36,015 nt of DNA from a bacterium (GCA_021815205.1 JAKAHD010000007.1:1-36015); one strand, 5' to 3'; positions 6,947 through 14,814 are shown, counted from the stretch's first letter. The notes: generated by a model not told the origin, from the sequence alone. Numbers and translations: made by a program.

Positions 6947-7441
6947 ATGGCAGACTACGAAGCGAAAACTCCCGAACGCAAGTGCATATTCTGCGAGATT
7001 GCCGCGGGACGGATACCGGCCGCGAGCTTTTGGGAAAATGAAGAGTTTATGACATTCCTCGCGATCGATCCGAATACCGAGGGCTTTTCCGTCATTATTC
7101 CCAAAGCGCATTTCGGGAGTGATGTGTTGAAGATGCCGGACGATGTGTTGCAAAGGTTTATTATCGCGGCAAAAAAAGCCGCGCAGATTCTCGAGGATTA
7201 TTTTCATGACGTGGGCCGCGTGGGGCTCATCATGGAAGGTACCGGTATCGATCATGCGCACATGAAGCTCGTTCCCCTGCATGGCACGGAGCACATGAAG
7301 CGCGGCGAGTGGAGGCAGTATCTCTCGGGGCAGGAACATTGGTTCGACAAGTACGAAGGATGGATCTCCTCGGCGGGCGGCCCGATGGCTGATCGGGAGC
7401 AGCTCGAGAAGCTCGCGAAAGATATCAAAGAAAAGAAATAA
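6947..7441 (+). CDS. HIT-family (histidine triad) nucleotide-binding protein
   Basis: 164 aa from the ATG at 6947 (an upstream in-frame ATG at 6923 would place the -10 region inside the gene). The protein begins with a CIFCEIAAGRIPA zinc/HIT entry motif, has FSVIIPKAHF in the middle, and has the active-site stretch GTGIDHAHMKLVPLH. HIT enzymes hydrolyse or transfer nucleotides from dinucleotides or AMP conjugates through the middle His of HxHxHxx. Here the third His is Lys (HAHMKL). The C-terminus (WFDKYEGWISSAGGP...) is a lineage-type extension. A TATACA box lies 5 nt before the ATG. The next gene starts 1 nt after the stop, so they are co-transcribed. Confidence 0.87.
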   Translation: MADYEAKTPERKCIFCEIAAGRIPAASFWENEEFMTFLAIDPNTEGFSVIIPKAHFGSDVLKMPDDVLQRFIIAAKKAAQILEDYFHDVGRVGLIMEGTGIDHAHMKLVPLHGTEHMKRGEWRQYLSGQEHWFDKYEGWISSAGGPMADREQLEKLAKDIKEKK

Positions 7442-7442
7442 C

Positions 7443-7979
7443 ATGAAAAAGAAAGAATCCGTCACCGTCTGCTCAAGCGCCGCGTTTTTTAAACAAGCGA
7501 TCGAGGCGGATAAAGAGCTCCGGAGAATGGGATTCGCCGTGAAACTCCCGTATACGGCGATGAAGATGAAGCAGAGCGGCGACTATCGTCCCGAAACCTA
7601 TAAGATCTGGTTCAAAAATCCGGAGCAATACGGCCGCAAGACATGGCTCATCAAGAATCACTTGCAGAAAGTAAAGAAAGGTGACGTGGTGCTTGTTTTG
7701 AACTACGAAAAGAACGGCATCCCCGGCTATATCGGCGGGAACACGCTCATCGAAGCGGCGATCGGGTTCCATTACAAAAAGCCGATTTATATTTTGAATC
7801 CGATTTCGGACAAGCTCGATGTTAAGGAGGAAGTGCTCGGCATGCGGCCGATATTTCTGGATGGCAATCTCCAAAACATCGCCCCCGAGAAAAAAGAGAA
7901 GGTGTGCGGCAGAGGACATCGCTATAAAGGAAGAAACCCTTGCCCCGTCTGCTGGCCCGGACGTAATAAGAGAAAATAA
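7443..7979 (+). CDS. Nucleoside 2-deoxyribosyltransferase-like protein with C-terminal zinc-finger-like tail
   Basis: 178 aa. The N-terminus VTVCSSAAFFKQAIEADKEL and the central GDVVLVLNYEKNGIPGYIGG followed by NTLIEAAIGFHYKKPIYIL match the nucleoside 2-deoxyribosyltransferase/TIR-like Rossmann fold, in which the 'GG-T-E-G-A---KP' block forms the nucleoside pocket. Such enzymes exchange bases on deoxynucleosides in salvage. The last 25 residues hold CGRGHRYKGRNPCPVC, a possible Zn-binding knuckle not typical of the family. It is translationally linked to the HIT gene, which would fit nucleotide salvage. The exact substrate is unknown. Confidence 0.62.
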   Translation: MKKKESVTVCSSAAFFKQAIEADKELRRMGFAVKLPYTAMKMKQSGDYRPETYKIWFKNPEQYGRKTWLIKNHLQKVKKGDVVLVLNYEKNGIPGYIGGNTLIEAAIGFHYKKPIYILNPISDKLDVKEEVLGMRPIFLDGNLQNIAPEKKEKVCGRGHRYKGRNPCPVCWPGRNKRK

Positions 7980-8000
7980 CCAACGCTCGGTAATGCACGA

Positions 8001-8026
8001 GGGTACTATGAGGCCTCATAGTACCC
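8001..8026. repeat. Perfect 26-bp palindrome, family 1
   Basis: Arms GGGTACTATGAGG/CCTCATAGTACCC with no loop, in the convergent gap between the deoxyribosyltransferase-like gene and the peptidase gene. It is a relative of the palindromes at 15934-15967, 16076-16103 and 33018-33043 (shared half GGTRCTATG). It could act as a bidirectional terminator but has no T-tract. Confidence 0.8.
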
Positions 8027-8059
8027 GTGGCGGATGCGCGTTTGATTGCCGTCTTTCGG

Positions 8060-9346
8060 TTATGATTTGCTGATCTCGAGTTTCGTGACGTTGAAGATTC
8101 TCCGCACCGAATAGTGCGAAGCGAAATCAACATCCTTGCCGTCCGCGAGGTATGGATCGCGCATCACATAGTTCCCCCGCCTGCCGCGTATAAGTACCAC
8201 GAAGTGCGTTCCGCCGTAGGCTCGTACGCCCACGATCACCGGATGCCCCGTCGCAAGCGTCGCGTCTAGGTACGCGCTCTTCCGCGTTACGGTCATGCCA
8301 TCTACGAAAATAGTGTATGAGAGGTACGCGGGATAATACGAAGCGAAGTTTGCTGGGTTTGCATTAATGGTGACGGGCGTCACGTCGCGGTAACCGTAGT
8401 GCGTCATCACCATCGCGACAGCGGTTACAAGACAGCCATCGCTTGCGAGCGTGTACTTCGTGTTATTAAGACGATCACTTCCCCACGCCGTATCGCGCTG
8501 ATTATAATAACAGCCCCATGAATCGCACACGGTCTGGCTTCCCAAGAGCTTTGAGCCGCCCGCGTTCCGGGAAAACGCGGAAAAGCTCTCAAGCTCCGCC
8601 TCCGCTTCGGCAAGAAGTTTCTGGTAGATGGATTCCTTCGCGTTCGTCTCCGCGAGGAGCTGGTTTTTAGATGCTACGGTTGCGGCGAGCGATTGCTGTT
8701 GGGAAGTGAGCGATTGTTTCTGTGACGTGAGCGTCTCCTGCTTCTGCTTGGAGACCGTCCGCGAATCGGCGAGCGCGGTCTTTTGGGTAGAGAGCGTTTG
8801 GATCTGATTACGGAGCGCGTCCTGCGCTTCTATCGTCATATTCACGTCATGCCATGCCTGGGTGAGCGTGTTCGATGAAAGAAGGCGCACGAAGAGCGGC
8901 TCACTTTCCGCAAGCTGAATACTCCGGATTGCTTCCCCGAGCGCGATCTGGTCCATTGCGATCGTCTTTTCCGCATCCGTGATCGCGCCGCCGAGTTGCT
9001 GAATTTCGAGTTGGGTGACGTTAATCTGGCGCTGTGTCGCCGCAACCTGTGCCTGCATTTTATTGCGCTCGAGATCGAGTGAACGGATTGCCTGCTGGAG
9101 CGTTCGCTTATCCGCCCCTACCTGGTCGAGCTCTTTTTGGTACTCCGCAATCTTCTGGTTCAGATCCGCGATCTGCTGGTTTTGGGCGTCGATCTTTGCT
9201 TGTAATGAGCTCGTGGCGGTTGCGTAAGTTGTTGTTGCTATCGTATTCGTGTCCGCATGCGCCGCGGGGGAGTACCGTCCCAGCGCAAGGAATACGGCGA
9301 TACCGAGAAGCGCGGCGGTTCGCGCGGATGACGTATGAGGACTCAT
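8060..9346 (-). CDS. Secreted coiled-coil protein with C39-like papain-fold peptidase domain
   Basis: 428 aa from the ATG at 9346. A signal peptide (TAALLGIAVFLALGRY, cleaved near AHADT) is followed by about 220 residues of coiled coil rich in Q, A and K, like EnvC/PcsB-type murein-hydrolase activators. A C-terminal peptidase_C39_2-like domain follows: Cys305 in DGCLVTAVAMVMTHYG, His381 in GGTHFVVLIRG and Asp in MRDPY. It probably acts outside the membrane on peptidoglycan cross-links or peptides. A separate promoter (TTGCCA at 9379-9384, TATCAT at 9357-9362, minus strand) lies 10 nt before the ATG, so although it follows the metal-transporter genes it need not be in their operon. Confidence 0.82.
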   Translation of the reverse strand: MSPHTSSARTAALLGIAVFLALGRYSPAAHADTNTIATTTYATATSSLQAKIDAQNQQIADLNQKIAEYQKELDQVGADKRTLQQAIRSLDLERNKMQAQVAATQRQINVTQLEIQQLGGAITDAEKTIAMDQIALGEAIRSIQLAESEPLFVRLLSSNTLTQAWHDVNMTIEAQDALRNQIQTLSTQKTALADSRTVSKQKQETLTSQKQSLTSQQQSLAATVASKNQLLAETNAKESIYQKLLAEAEAELESFSAFSRNAGGSKLLGSQTVCDSWGCYYNQRDTAWGSDRLNNTKYTLASDGCLVTAVAMVMTHYGYRDVTPVTINANPANFASYYPAYLSYTIFVDGMTVTRKSAYLDATLATGHPVIVGVRAYGGTHFVVLIRGRRGNYVMRDPYLADGKDVDFASHYSVRRIFNVTKLEISKS

Positions 9347-9356
9347 GTCGTGATAT

Positions 9357-9384
9357 ATGATAACCAACCCTTCTTTTTTGGCAA
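9357..9384 (-). promoter_or_regulatory. Promoter of the C39-like peptidase gene
   Basis: On the minus strand TTGCCA (-35) is followed by a 16-bp spacer and TATCAT (-10), ending 10 nt before the start codon. A leaderless or near-leaderless mRNA is expected. Confidence 0.55.
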
Positions 9385-9400
9385 CCGTCTTCTTTATCTT

Positions 9401-10267
9401 CTAATGTTGCGTCAAGGCGCTGGTCTCGCCAGTGTTTTTTGCGGTCGCGATCCGCACGATAAGGTAGAACGCGAAGACGCTCGCGGTAATGAAGAAGCTT
9501 ACGGGATAAGGGAGATAGAAAGAGACGAAGAGACCGAACCATGTTGCGACGAGCGCAATCACTGCCGAGATGAGCATGCCGCGCACGGGGCGTTTTGTGA
9601 GACGCGCCGCGATCGCCGCGGGTGTTACCATGAGCGCGAAGATAAGGAGGATGCCGACCGCCTGCACCGCGATCGAGGTCGCGAACGCGACGAGGAGCAT
9701 GAAGATGATGTGTACAAAAAGCATGGGAACACCCTTCGCTTCGGCAACATCTTCGTCGATTGAAGAGAAGAGAAGCGGCCGGTAGGCGGCGCAGAATACG
9801 AGGAGGATCGCGAGGCCGGCGATAAGCGTCACCAAGACGTCATTTGCGCTGATGCCGAGGATCTGCCCAAAAAGAAGGGAATATGCTTCGCTCGCGTAGC
9901 CGCTATAGAGACTTATGAAGAGCGCGCCAAGCCCGAGCATGAAAGCGAGCGTGGTGCCGATTTCTACATCGCGGTTCGCGGCGCGGCGCCCCAGGAGCGC
10001 CATAATGATGCCGCCGCCGCTCGTGAAGACAAAGAGACCGAACATCGGAGGTATGCCCATAAGCACCGCACCCGCGGCGCCCGCGAATCCGATATGCGAG
10101 AGCGCGTGCGCCGCGAACGACGATCGGCGGAGCACGACGAAGTAGCCGATGATACCCGCGATCAAGGCGACAATTGTCCCCGCTTCGAACGCGTTCCGCA
10201 TGAAGGCGTACTGCCACATGCCTTGCAGGTCTTGGAACAGATTGAAGCTGAAGGAAAGGTTATCCAT
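9401..10267 (-). CDS. znuB: Zinc/manganese ABC transporter permease
   Basis: 288 aa, eight or so hydrophobic segments of the ABC-3 (ZnuB/MntB) family; the segments RRSSFAAHALSHIGFAGAAG and VQAVGILLIFALMVTPAA are family hallmarks. It forms the membrane channel for metal delivered by the binding protein encoded upstream. The start at 10267 is chosen because its ATG overlaps the ATPase stop (ATGGATAA), an 8-bp overlap typical of coupled translation; the longer frame to 10351 would run through the His codons of the ATPase. Zn or Mn specificity cannot be settled from this subunit, so the symbol is provisional. Confidence 0.88.
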   Translation of the reverse strand: MDNLSFSFNLFQDLQGMWQYAFMRNAFEAGTIVALIAGIIGYFVVLRRSSFAAHALSHIGFAGAAGAVLMGIPPMFGLFVFTSGGGIIMALLGRRAANRDVEIGTTLAFMLGLGALFISLYSGYASEAYSLLFGQILGISANDVLVTLIAGLAILLVFCAAYRPLLFSSIDEDVAEAKGVPMLFVHIIFMLLVAFATSIAVQAVGILLIFALMVTPAAIAARLTKRPVRGMLISAVIALVATWFGLFVSFYLPYPVSFFITASVFAFYLIVRIATAKNTGETSALTQH

Positions 10268-11090
10268 GATGGTGTTCTTGACTCGCGTGATCGTGATGGT
10301 GATGGTGATGCAGCTCTTCGGCGCCCAAGACCGCAATACGTCCCGCCGCATTCTTCATAACCTCGATCGGGATGCCGTAGAGCGATGAAAGCGTATGCGA
10401 GTTCAGGACTTCCTCGGGTGTTCCCGTCGCGACCTTCCCATTTGCGATGTAGATGATGCGATCCAAAACAGGAAGGAGGGGATTGATGTCGTGCGCGATA
10501 AGGATCGCCGTAAGATGCCGCTCGGTGACAATCTTCTTCACAAGTTGGACGAGCTCTCCCTGGCGCCGGATATCGAGGTTTGCGGTCGGTTCGTCGAGGA
10601 GAAGAAGATCCGGTTTTCCAACGAGCGCCTCCGCGAGAAATACCCGCTGAAGTTCTCCACCCGAGAGTGTGCTCAAAGCGCGGTGCGCCAGGTCCTCAGC
10701 GCCCGTGGCGCGAAGCGCCTCGCGCGCGATCTCACGGTCGTCTTTGCATAAAAAGTGGAATCCCCACCGCGTGCCGTCTACGCCCAAACGCACGAGCTCA
10801 AGAACTTCCACGCTGATGTCGCTCGAGATAGGATGCCGCTGGGGCACGTAGCCGATTTTCGGATTGCCGCGTTCCGGCGTTGCGCCCAAAATCCGCACAC
10901 TCCCCTTGCGCGGCGCGTGGAGACCAAGGAGAAGGCGGAAGAGCGTCGTCTTTCCCGATCCGTTCGGTCCCAAGATTGCGACGAACTCGCCCTTATGTAT
11001 CGAGAAGGTCGCATCGTGCCACACGGTGTGATTCCCGTATCCGACGGTACATTGTTCGACGGCAACCACGGGATGAGTATTGGTATTCAT
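10260..11090 (-). CDS. znuC: Zinc/manganese ABC transporter ATP-binding protein with His-rich tail
   Basis: 276 aa. Walker A GPNGSGKTT, Q-loop YVPQRHP, signature LSGGELQRV, Walker B LLLLDEPT and the H-loop AHDIN are all intact. It energises metal uptake through the ZnuB-like permease. The C-terminus ends EELHHHHHHDHASQEHHHG, a His cluster that would bind Zn(II) or other metal and is not part of the catalytic fold; it may sense or buffer metal. The start at 11090 (MNTNTHP) is chosen over upstream in-frame codons because it falls 4 nt after the binding-protein stop. Confidence 0.9.
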   Translation of the reverse strand: MNTNTHPVVAVEQCTVGYGNHTVWHDATFSIHKGEFVAILGPNGSGKTTLFRLLLGLHAPRKGSVRILGATPERGNPKIGYVPQRHPISSDISVEVLELVRLGVDGTRWGFHFLCKDDREIAREALRATGAEDLAHRALSTLSGGELQRVFLAEALVGKPDLLLLDEPTANLDIRRQGELVQLVKKIVTERHLTAILIAHDINPLLPVLDRIIYIANGKVATGTPEEVLNSHTLSSLYGIPIEVMKNAAGRIAVLGAEELHHHHHHDHASQEHHHG

Positions 11091-11094
11091 CTGA

Positions 11095-12024
11095 TTATCG
11101 TGAGATTCCTTGCGCAAGCGCCCGCGCGAGCGCCGCGATTTCTCCATTCATCCACGCTTCAAAAGAAGCGTCGGACGGCTGCACAGTTTCCGTAATGCCT
11201 ATCGTGGGGATGCCGTGCGCATCAGCAAGTCGTTTCATGTTCTTGGTAAGCGGGGTGATCGTTTGTTGATTATACACCAAGACGCGCACCGCGCGGCTCT
11301 TGAGCTGATCTTCAAACTGCACAATGCTCTCCGCGGGTGGATCGTTCTCTTCCGCGACCGCTTGCATGAACGCGGGCGGGGAGACAAGATCAAGGCCTGC
11401 CGCCTCCGCAAGGTAGACGAAGATATCCTCCGTGGCGGCGACCTTCACGCCGGCGAACCGATTCTTGATCTCGGCAATCTGATTTTGATACCGGGCAAGC
11501 GATGATTGCAGATTCACGTAATTCATTGCGTACGTGCCGGCGTGCTGGGGGTCGATTGCAGTAAGGTCGTGCGTAATCTGTGCCGCGACGAGATTCACAT
11601 ACTCAGGGTTATACCAGAAGTGGGGATTATCACCTTCTTTCTTTTGGAGGAGATCCGCGACCTTGAGCGTCTTGCGGTCGGGATTCGGTTCGGCCTCGAG
11701 CAGTTTTCCGATCCAGCTGTCATACCCCGCGCCGTTTTCGATTACGTACTGGGCTTCGGCGACCGCGCGGGCGGTTCCCGCATCCGTCTCATACTCGTGC
11801 GGATCAGCGTTCGGATCGGAAACGATCGAGCGTACGCGCACGCGGGCTCCGCCGATCTCTCGCGCGATACTGCCCCAGAAATTCTCCGCCGCAACCACTA
11901 ATATCGCAGTGCTATCACCCGATGCGTTTTGAGTAACAGGATGCCGTATCGCAAGAAGGTACATCGCCGCGGCCGCACCAAAGAGTATAAGCGCGATGAG
12001 GAAGATTTTATGCCACATTCGCAT
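11095..12024 (-). CDS. znuA: Zinc/manganese ABC transporter substrate-binding protein (ZnuA/PsaA family)
   Basis: 309 aa. An N-terminal membrane anchor (WHKIFLIALILFGAAAAMYLL, no lipobox Cys) is followed by the cluster A-I binding fold. Metal-site candidates are His in DPHEYE and His in NPHFWYNP. The third position is Glu in TEDIFVYLAEAAGL, as in Mn-binding PsaA/MntC rather than His as in ZnuA. The fourth, usually Asp, reads YNQQTITPLT. Metal identity is therefore open and the symbol is provisional. The start at 12024 follows a good promoter (TTGCAT, 16 bp, TACTAT) by 8 nt, giving a leaderless mRNA. It is first gene of the three-gene transporter operon. Confidence 0.86.
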   Translation of the reverse strand: MRMWHKIFLIALILFGAAAAMYLLAIRHPVTQNASGDSTAILVVAAENFWGSIAREIGGARVRVRSIVSDPNADPHEYETDAGTARAVAEAQYVIENGAGYDSWIGKLLEAEPNPDRKTLKVADLLQKKEGDNPHFWYNPEYVNLVAAQITHDLTAIDPQHAGTYAMNYVNLQSSLARYQNQIAEIKNRFAGVKVAATEDIFVYLAEAAGLDLVSPPAFMQAVAEENDPPAESIVQFEDQLKSRAVRVLVYNQQTITPLTKNMKRLADAHGIPTIGITETVQPSDASFEAWMNGEIAALARALAQGISR

Positions 12025-12031
12025 ACGTGAG

Positions 12032-12060
12032 AATAGTATTGCTATTGAGTATATATGCAA
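12032..12060 (-). promoter_or_regulatory. Promoter of the metal-transporter operon
   Basis: Minus strand: TTGCAT, a 16-bp spacer, and TACTAT ending 8 nt before the ATG at 12024. No clear Zur-type palindrome is visible over it. Confidence 0.55.
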
Positions 12061-12094
12061 AGGCAAGAGACTGGAAGTATTGGGGGAAATATAA

Positions 12095-12215
12095 ATCCTG
12101 TGAGAAGCTCACATGAGGTAGTAACCCCCGCGTTCGCCACGGGACGAGGCATTCACCCCCCACGAAATGAGTGTGGGGTTCATCCCCGTGGCAAGCCACA
12201 GGGTTTTCTGCTTCT
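12095..12215. other. Stacked GC-rich hairpins upstream of the transporter operon
   Basis: Between the cysK-like terminator and the znuA promoter lie TGTGAG/CTCACA (about 12098-12113), a CCCCAC...GTGGGG stem (about 12158-12179) and a GTGGC-AA-GCCAC stem (about 12188-12199). The compact series looks like a folded RNA rather than spacer. No open frame of note. It could be a metal-responsive leader, a small RNA, or the remnant RNA end of an IS200/IS605-type element; I cannot decide between these. Confidence 0.35.
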
Positions 12216-12223
12216 AACGGGAT

Positions 12224-12261
12224 AAAAACCGCATTTCAGAAATGATTGGAATGCGGTTTTT
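12224..12261 (-). terminator. Rho-independent terminator of the cysteine-synthase-like gene
   Basis: 12-bp stem AAAAACCGCATT/AATGCGGTTTTT with a T-run on either strand. It lies 28 bp after the stop at 12290. Confidence 0.8.
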
Positions 12262-12289
12262 TGTTGATTTCGCGGGATATATAGATCAC

Positions 12290-13282
12290 CTACTGTTGTA
12301 CAAGTAGGGGATCGAGGGGGTTAAAGTCCTCCGAGTCCAATATCATGGAATACTTCTCAAGATACGGGAACGGTGTGTCTCCGCATGTAAATGCGACCAC
12401 CACTCTTCCTTCAGAATTGCGGAGCCCGTCCAATTGTCCGGCTTCTTTCGTTTCTTGAATGAATTTCAGGGCGCCCGCATATGCAAATCCGGAACTCGGA
12501 CCTGCCATAATACCGGCTAGGCACAATGCACGGCTTTTTTGGTAGGCGGATTTGGTCTCCACGAGTTCTGCACGATGAAGGAAACTTCCCCAGTCGAATT
12601 CTATCTGTCTAAGATCCTTTTCCGTTCTTACTCCCGGAATCGCACTTTCCGGAGCAAGGATAATCCCGACCACCGTTATTTTTTGGTTTCGTTCTTTTAA
12701 GAATCTTGAAGCGCCTATAAGCGTACCGGTGGTTCCAAGTCCCGCACAAAATACGGAGATTTTCCCATTGGTTTGTTTCCACACATGAGGACCCGTCCAG
12801 CCGTAGTGAGCTTTCCAGTTTGCATCATTCCCGTATTGATTCAGATTAAGATATCCATCCTGCGCTCCCATCTCTTTTGCTTCATTAATCGGTGTTTTAT
12901 CTTGAGATGCAAAATGAATTTCAACTCCCGCAAGCCGTAATTGTTCCAATTTTCCGGGTGCCGTATCGCGTTTTACTACCGCAATCACCCTGCGGATCCC
13001 AAAATACGGAGCAAGAATACCAAGCGCGTACCCCGTGTTCCCGGAAGTTGCCTCAACAAGCGTATGCACTCCTCGTAGCAACCCCTTTTTCTCCGCATCC
13101 TCGAGCATCTGCAAGGCAACCGGCACCTTCATATTTTGGAAGGTCGGGTTGTAGATAATAACGGGGATGATATCCACTCCGTCATTCAAAAAAGGGTTCA
13201 GGTGAGGCGGGAGAGGGACCGTATCCGGAAACGGATATTTCTCCGGATTCAAAAAATCTTTGATATTCTCCTGGTTGTTCAT
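12290..13282 (-). CDS. PLP-dependent cysteine synthase-like enzyme (fold type II)
   Basis: 330 aa. The presumed Schiff-base Lys is in FQNMKVPVA, followed by the phosphate/substrate loop EATSGNTGYALG, the glycine-rich GLGTTGTLIGASRFL and the C-terminal TCGDTPFPYLEKY, all in the order found in O-acetylserine sulfhydrylases and cystathionine beta-synthases. The Lys context departs from the usual N-x-x-x-SVKDR, so the substrate may differ from O-acetylserine. The start at 13282 is chosen because a Shine-Dalgarno-like GGAGA lies about 9 nt upstream; the longer frame runs into hairpins. It is one of the few core genes here with a visible ribosome-binding site. Confidence 0.83.
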   Translation of the reverse strand: MNNQENIKDFLNPEKYPFPDTVPLPPHLNPFLNDGVDIIPVIIYNPTFQNMKVPVALQMLEDAEKKGLLRGVHTLVEATSGNTGYALGILAPYFGIRRVIAVVKRDTAPGKLEQLRLAGVEIHFASQDKTPINEAKEMGAQDGYLNLNQYGNDANWKAHYGWTGPHVWKQTNGKISVFCAGLGTTGTLIGASRFLKERNQKITVVGIILAPESAIPGVRTEKDLRQIEFDWGSFLHRAELVETKSAYQKSRALCLAGIMAGPSSGFAYAGALKFIQETKEAGQLDGLRNSEGRVVVAFTCGDTPFPYLEKYSMILDSEDFNPLDPLLVQQ

Positions 13283-13410
13283 ATGATTTCTCCAAAAAGT
13301 TGAAAAATTATCAAGGGTATCTCTCCCCACAATACGCCCCGTGCATCGCGGGGTCAAATACCTTCCCCAACCCCACCAACAAAAAAAGTCGTGCAGAAAA
13401 GAACGAAAAG

Positions 13411-13524
13411 GGCAAAAATATGAGGAGATGAAGTGGGTAAGACTTACCCCCACACCTACAAGGTAGGTGTGGGGGCTTGGCCTAGCGCCCCGGAGCGCAC
13501 ACTTCATCTCCTTATATTTTTGCC
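13411..13524. repeat. Nested inverted repeat between cysK-like and cofE-like genes
   Basis: Outer arms 13411-13435 and 13500-13524 (GGCAAAAATATGAGGAGATG continuing AAGTG) match over 25 bp with one mismatch. Inside sits a perfect 13-bp hairpin CCCCCACACCTAC/GTAGGTGTGGGGG (13447-13475) and a GC-rich segment. Terminal arms around an internal hairpin and a size of 114 bp resemble a small non-autonomous (MITE-like) insertion or a large bidirectional terminator. Confidence 0.7.
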
Positions 13525-14246
13525 TAGTTGCTTTTCCGCACGATGCAAAAAGGAGTCATCTCGTCGGACTGCCCCAGCGGATTGTCGCGGAAGAGTTTCT
13601 GAATAAACTTCTCGGAGATCTTCCGCGTCGATTTCCCGAGGGAGAACGCGCCGCGGTAGTTCGCGTCGAGGACCACTACCTCGCGGCCGATCTTCTCCTT
13701 AATGTGTTTCGCGACGCCCCTCGGGTCGTGCGGCGCGAGCTTCGCGAAGTGTGCATACTCGAGAATAAGAAACGACATCGGGCAGTCGATCGATTTTGCC
13801 CGCTTGCCGCAGAGTAAGTAGAAGGCGCCTTTAATGCCGAGGGGGCGCGTGATAGCCGCAACCGCCGCCGCGAAGAAAGCGCGCAGATAGCCGGCCTCTT
13901 CAATAAAGAGTTGCATCGCGATCGGCGTGCCGTGCCCGAATCCCTTGAAGTCCTTGGTGCCGTAGTGATTACGTACGTGCTTTGCGAGGAAGCGCGCGAA
14001 CTTCGTGGGCTTGATGTCGTTCATATTAATGATTCTTCCCTGAAGTACCGTCACCACTTTTTCGCTGATGCAAAAAAGATCTCCCGGCTCGAGATGCGGG
14101 ATGACGTATTTTTCGAGAAGCGCGTCGAGCGTGTCGTTCTGAGTCACGAGCGGCGTTTTGATGGGAAGGCGCAGGTACGTTTTCCCGTTTACATCAATCG
14201 CGAGACTCTTTCCCGGATTGGGTTTGAATATAAGAGAAGATGGCAT
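13524..14246 (-). CDS. Coenzyme F420-0:gamma-glutamate ligase-like protein
   Basis: 240 aa from the ATG at 14246. Recognisable blocks are LEPGDLFCISEKVVTVLQGR near the N-terminus, a central acidic/His stretch (GFGHGTPIAMQLFIEEAG), and LDANYRGAFSLGK near the end, as in CofE-type F420-0:glutamyl ligases, which add glutamate to a cofactor by an amide bond using GTP. Nothing else of F420 biosynthesis is in the window, so the real substrate may be another carboxylate. The minus-strand box TATTAT lies 7 nt before the start (leaderless). The downstream inverted repeat at 13500-13524 abuts its stop. Confidence 0.7.
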   Translation of the reverse strand: MPSSLIFKPNPGKSLAIDVNGKTYLRLPIKTPLVTQNDTLDALLEKYVIPHLEPGDLFCISEKVVTVLQGRIINMNDIKPTKFARFLAKHVRNHYGTKDFKGFGHGTPIAMQLFIEEAGYLRAFFAAAVAAITRPLGIKGAFYLLCGKRAKSIDCPMSFLILEYAHFAKLAPHDPRGVAKHIKEKIGREVVVLDANYRGAFSLGKSTRKISEKFIQKLFRDNPLGQSDEMTPFCIVRKSN

Positions 14247-14384
14247 GAGAACTATAATACACTGACTTTTTTGTTTCGTCATTTCTGCCCGAAAGACGAT
14301 AGAAGCAGATTACGCAGAAGCTTCGCAGAATGACGCAGAGACTATCCGCGTGTTCGTGGTATAGTCGGCTTCTATAAATCCTCC

Positions 14385-14412
14385 TTGCAAAAGTGTAATC
14401 TCGCCGTACAAT
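14385..14412 (+). promoter_or_regulatory. panD promoter
   Basis: TTGCAA (14385-14390), a 16-bp spacer, and TACAAT (14407-14412). The ATG at 14419 starts 6 nt after the -10, at the expected transcription start. Confidence 0.65.
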
Positions 14413-14418
14413 AGTCTT

Positions 14419-14814
14419 ATGCTTATTCGAATTTGCTCGTCAAAAATACACAGAGCGACCGTGACCGAGGCGGATTTGAATTATGTGGGCTCGATTACGA
14501 TTGATGAGGATCTTCTCGATGCGAGCGGCATCAAGCCGTTCCAATACGTGAATATCACGAATGTGTCGAACGGGATCTTTTGGCAGACCTATACGATGCC
14601 GGGGCCCCGCGGCAAGGGCGACATCTGCCTGAACGGTCCTCCGGCGAGGCATTTCCATCCGGGCGATAAGATCATCGTCTTGGCCGAGGCGTGGGTTACA
14701 CCCGAGGAGTACAAGGACATCGTGCCGATCGTGGTCTTCGTGGATGAGAAGAACAAGGTGACAAGTGTTGAGAAACACACCGAGTTAAAAGGAAGCACCT
14801 CTGGTGTAAGATAA
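14419..14814 (+). CDS. panD: Aspartate 1-decarboxylase-like pyruvoyl enzyme
   Basis: 131 aa, normal family length. KIHRATVTEADLNYVGS places Lys9, His11, Tyr22 and the self-cleavage pair Gly24-Ser25 at the same numbers as in E. coli PanD; Thr57-Tyr58 and the NG of LNGPPAR are also kept. PanD makes beta-alanine for pantothenate/CoA after Ser25 turns into a pyruvoyl group. The position equivalent to substrate-binding Arg54 is Phe (NGIFWQTY), so substrate choice may have changed. No other pantothenate gene is present here. The promoter gives a leaderless message. Confidence 0.85.
   Translation: MLIRICSSKIHRATVTEADLNYVGSITIDEDLLDASGIKPFQYVNITNVSNGIFWQTYTMPGPRGKGDICLNGPPARHFHPGDKIIVLAEAWVTPEEYKDIVPIVVFVDEKNKVTSVEKHTELKGSTSGVR

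Noticed and set aside
10778-11269. Plus-strand frames of 95-146 codons antisense to the transporter genes
   Set aside because: Shadows of GC-rich coding sequence; no motifs, no promoter, and the minus-strand genes are unambiguous.
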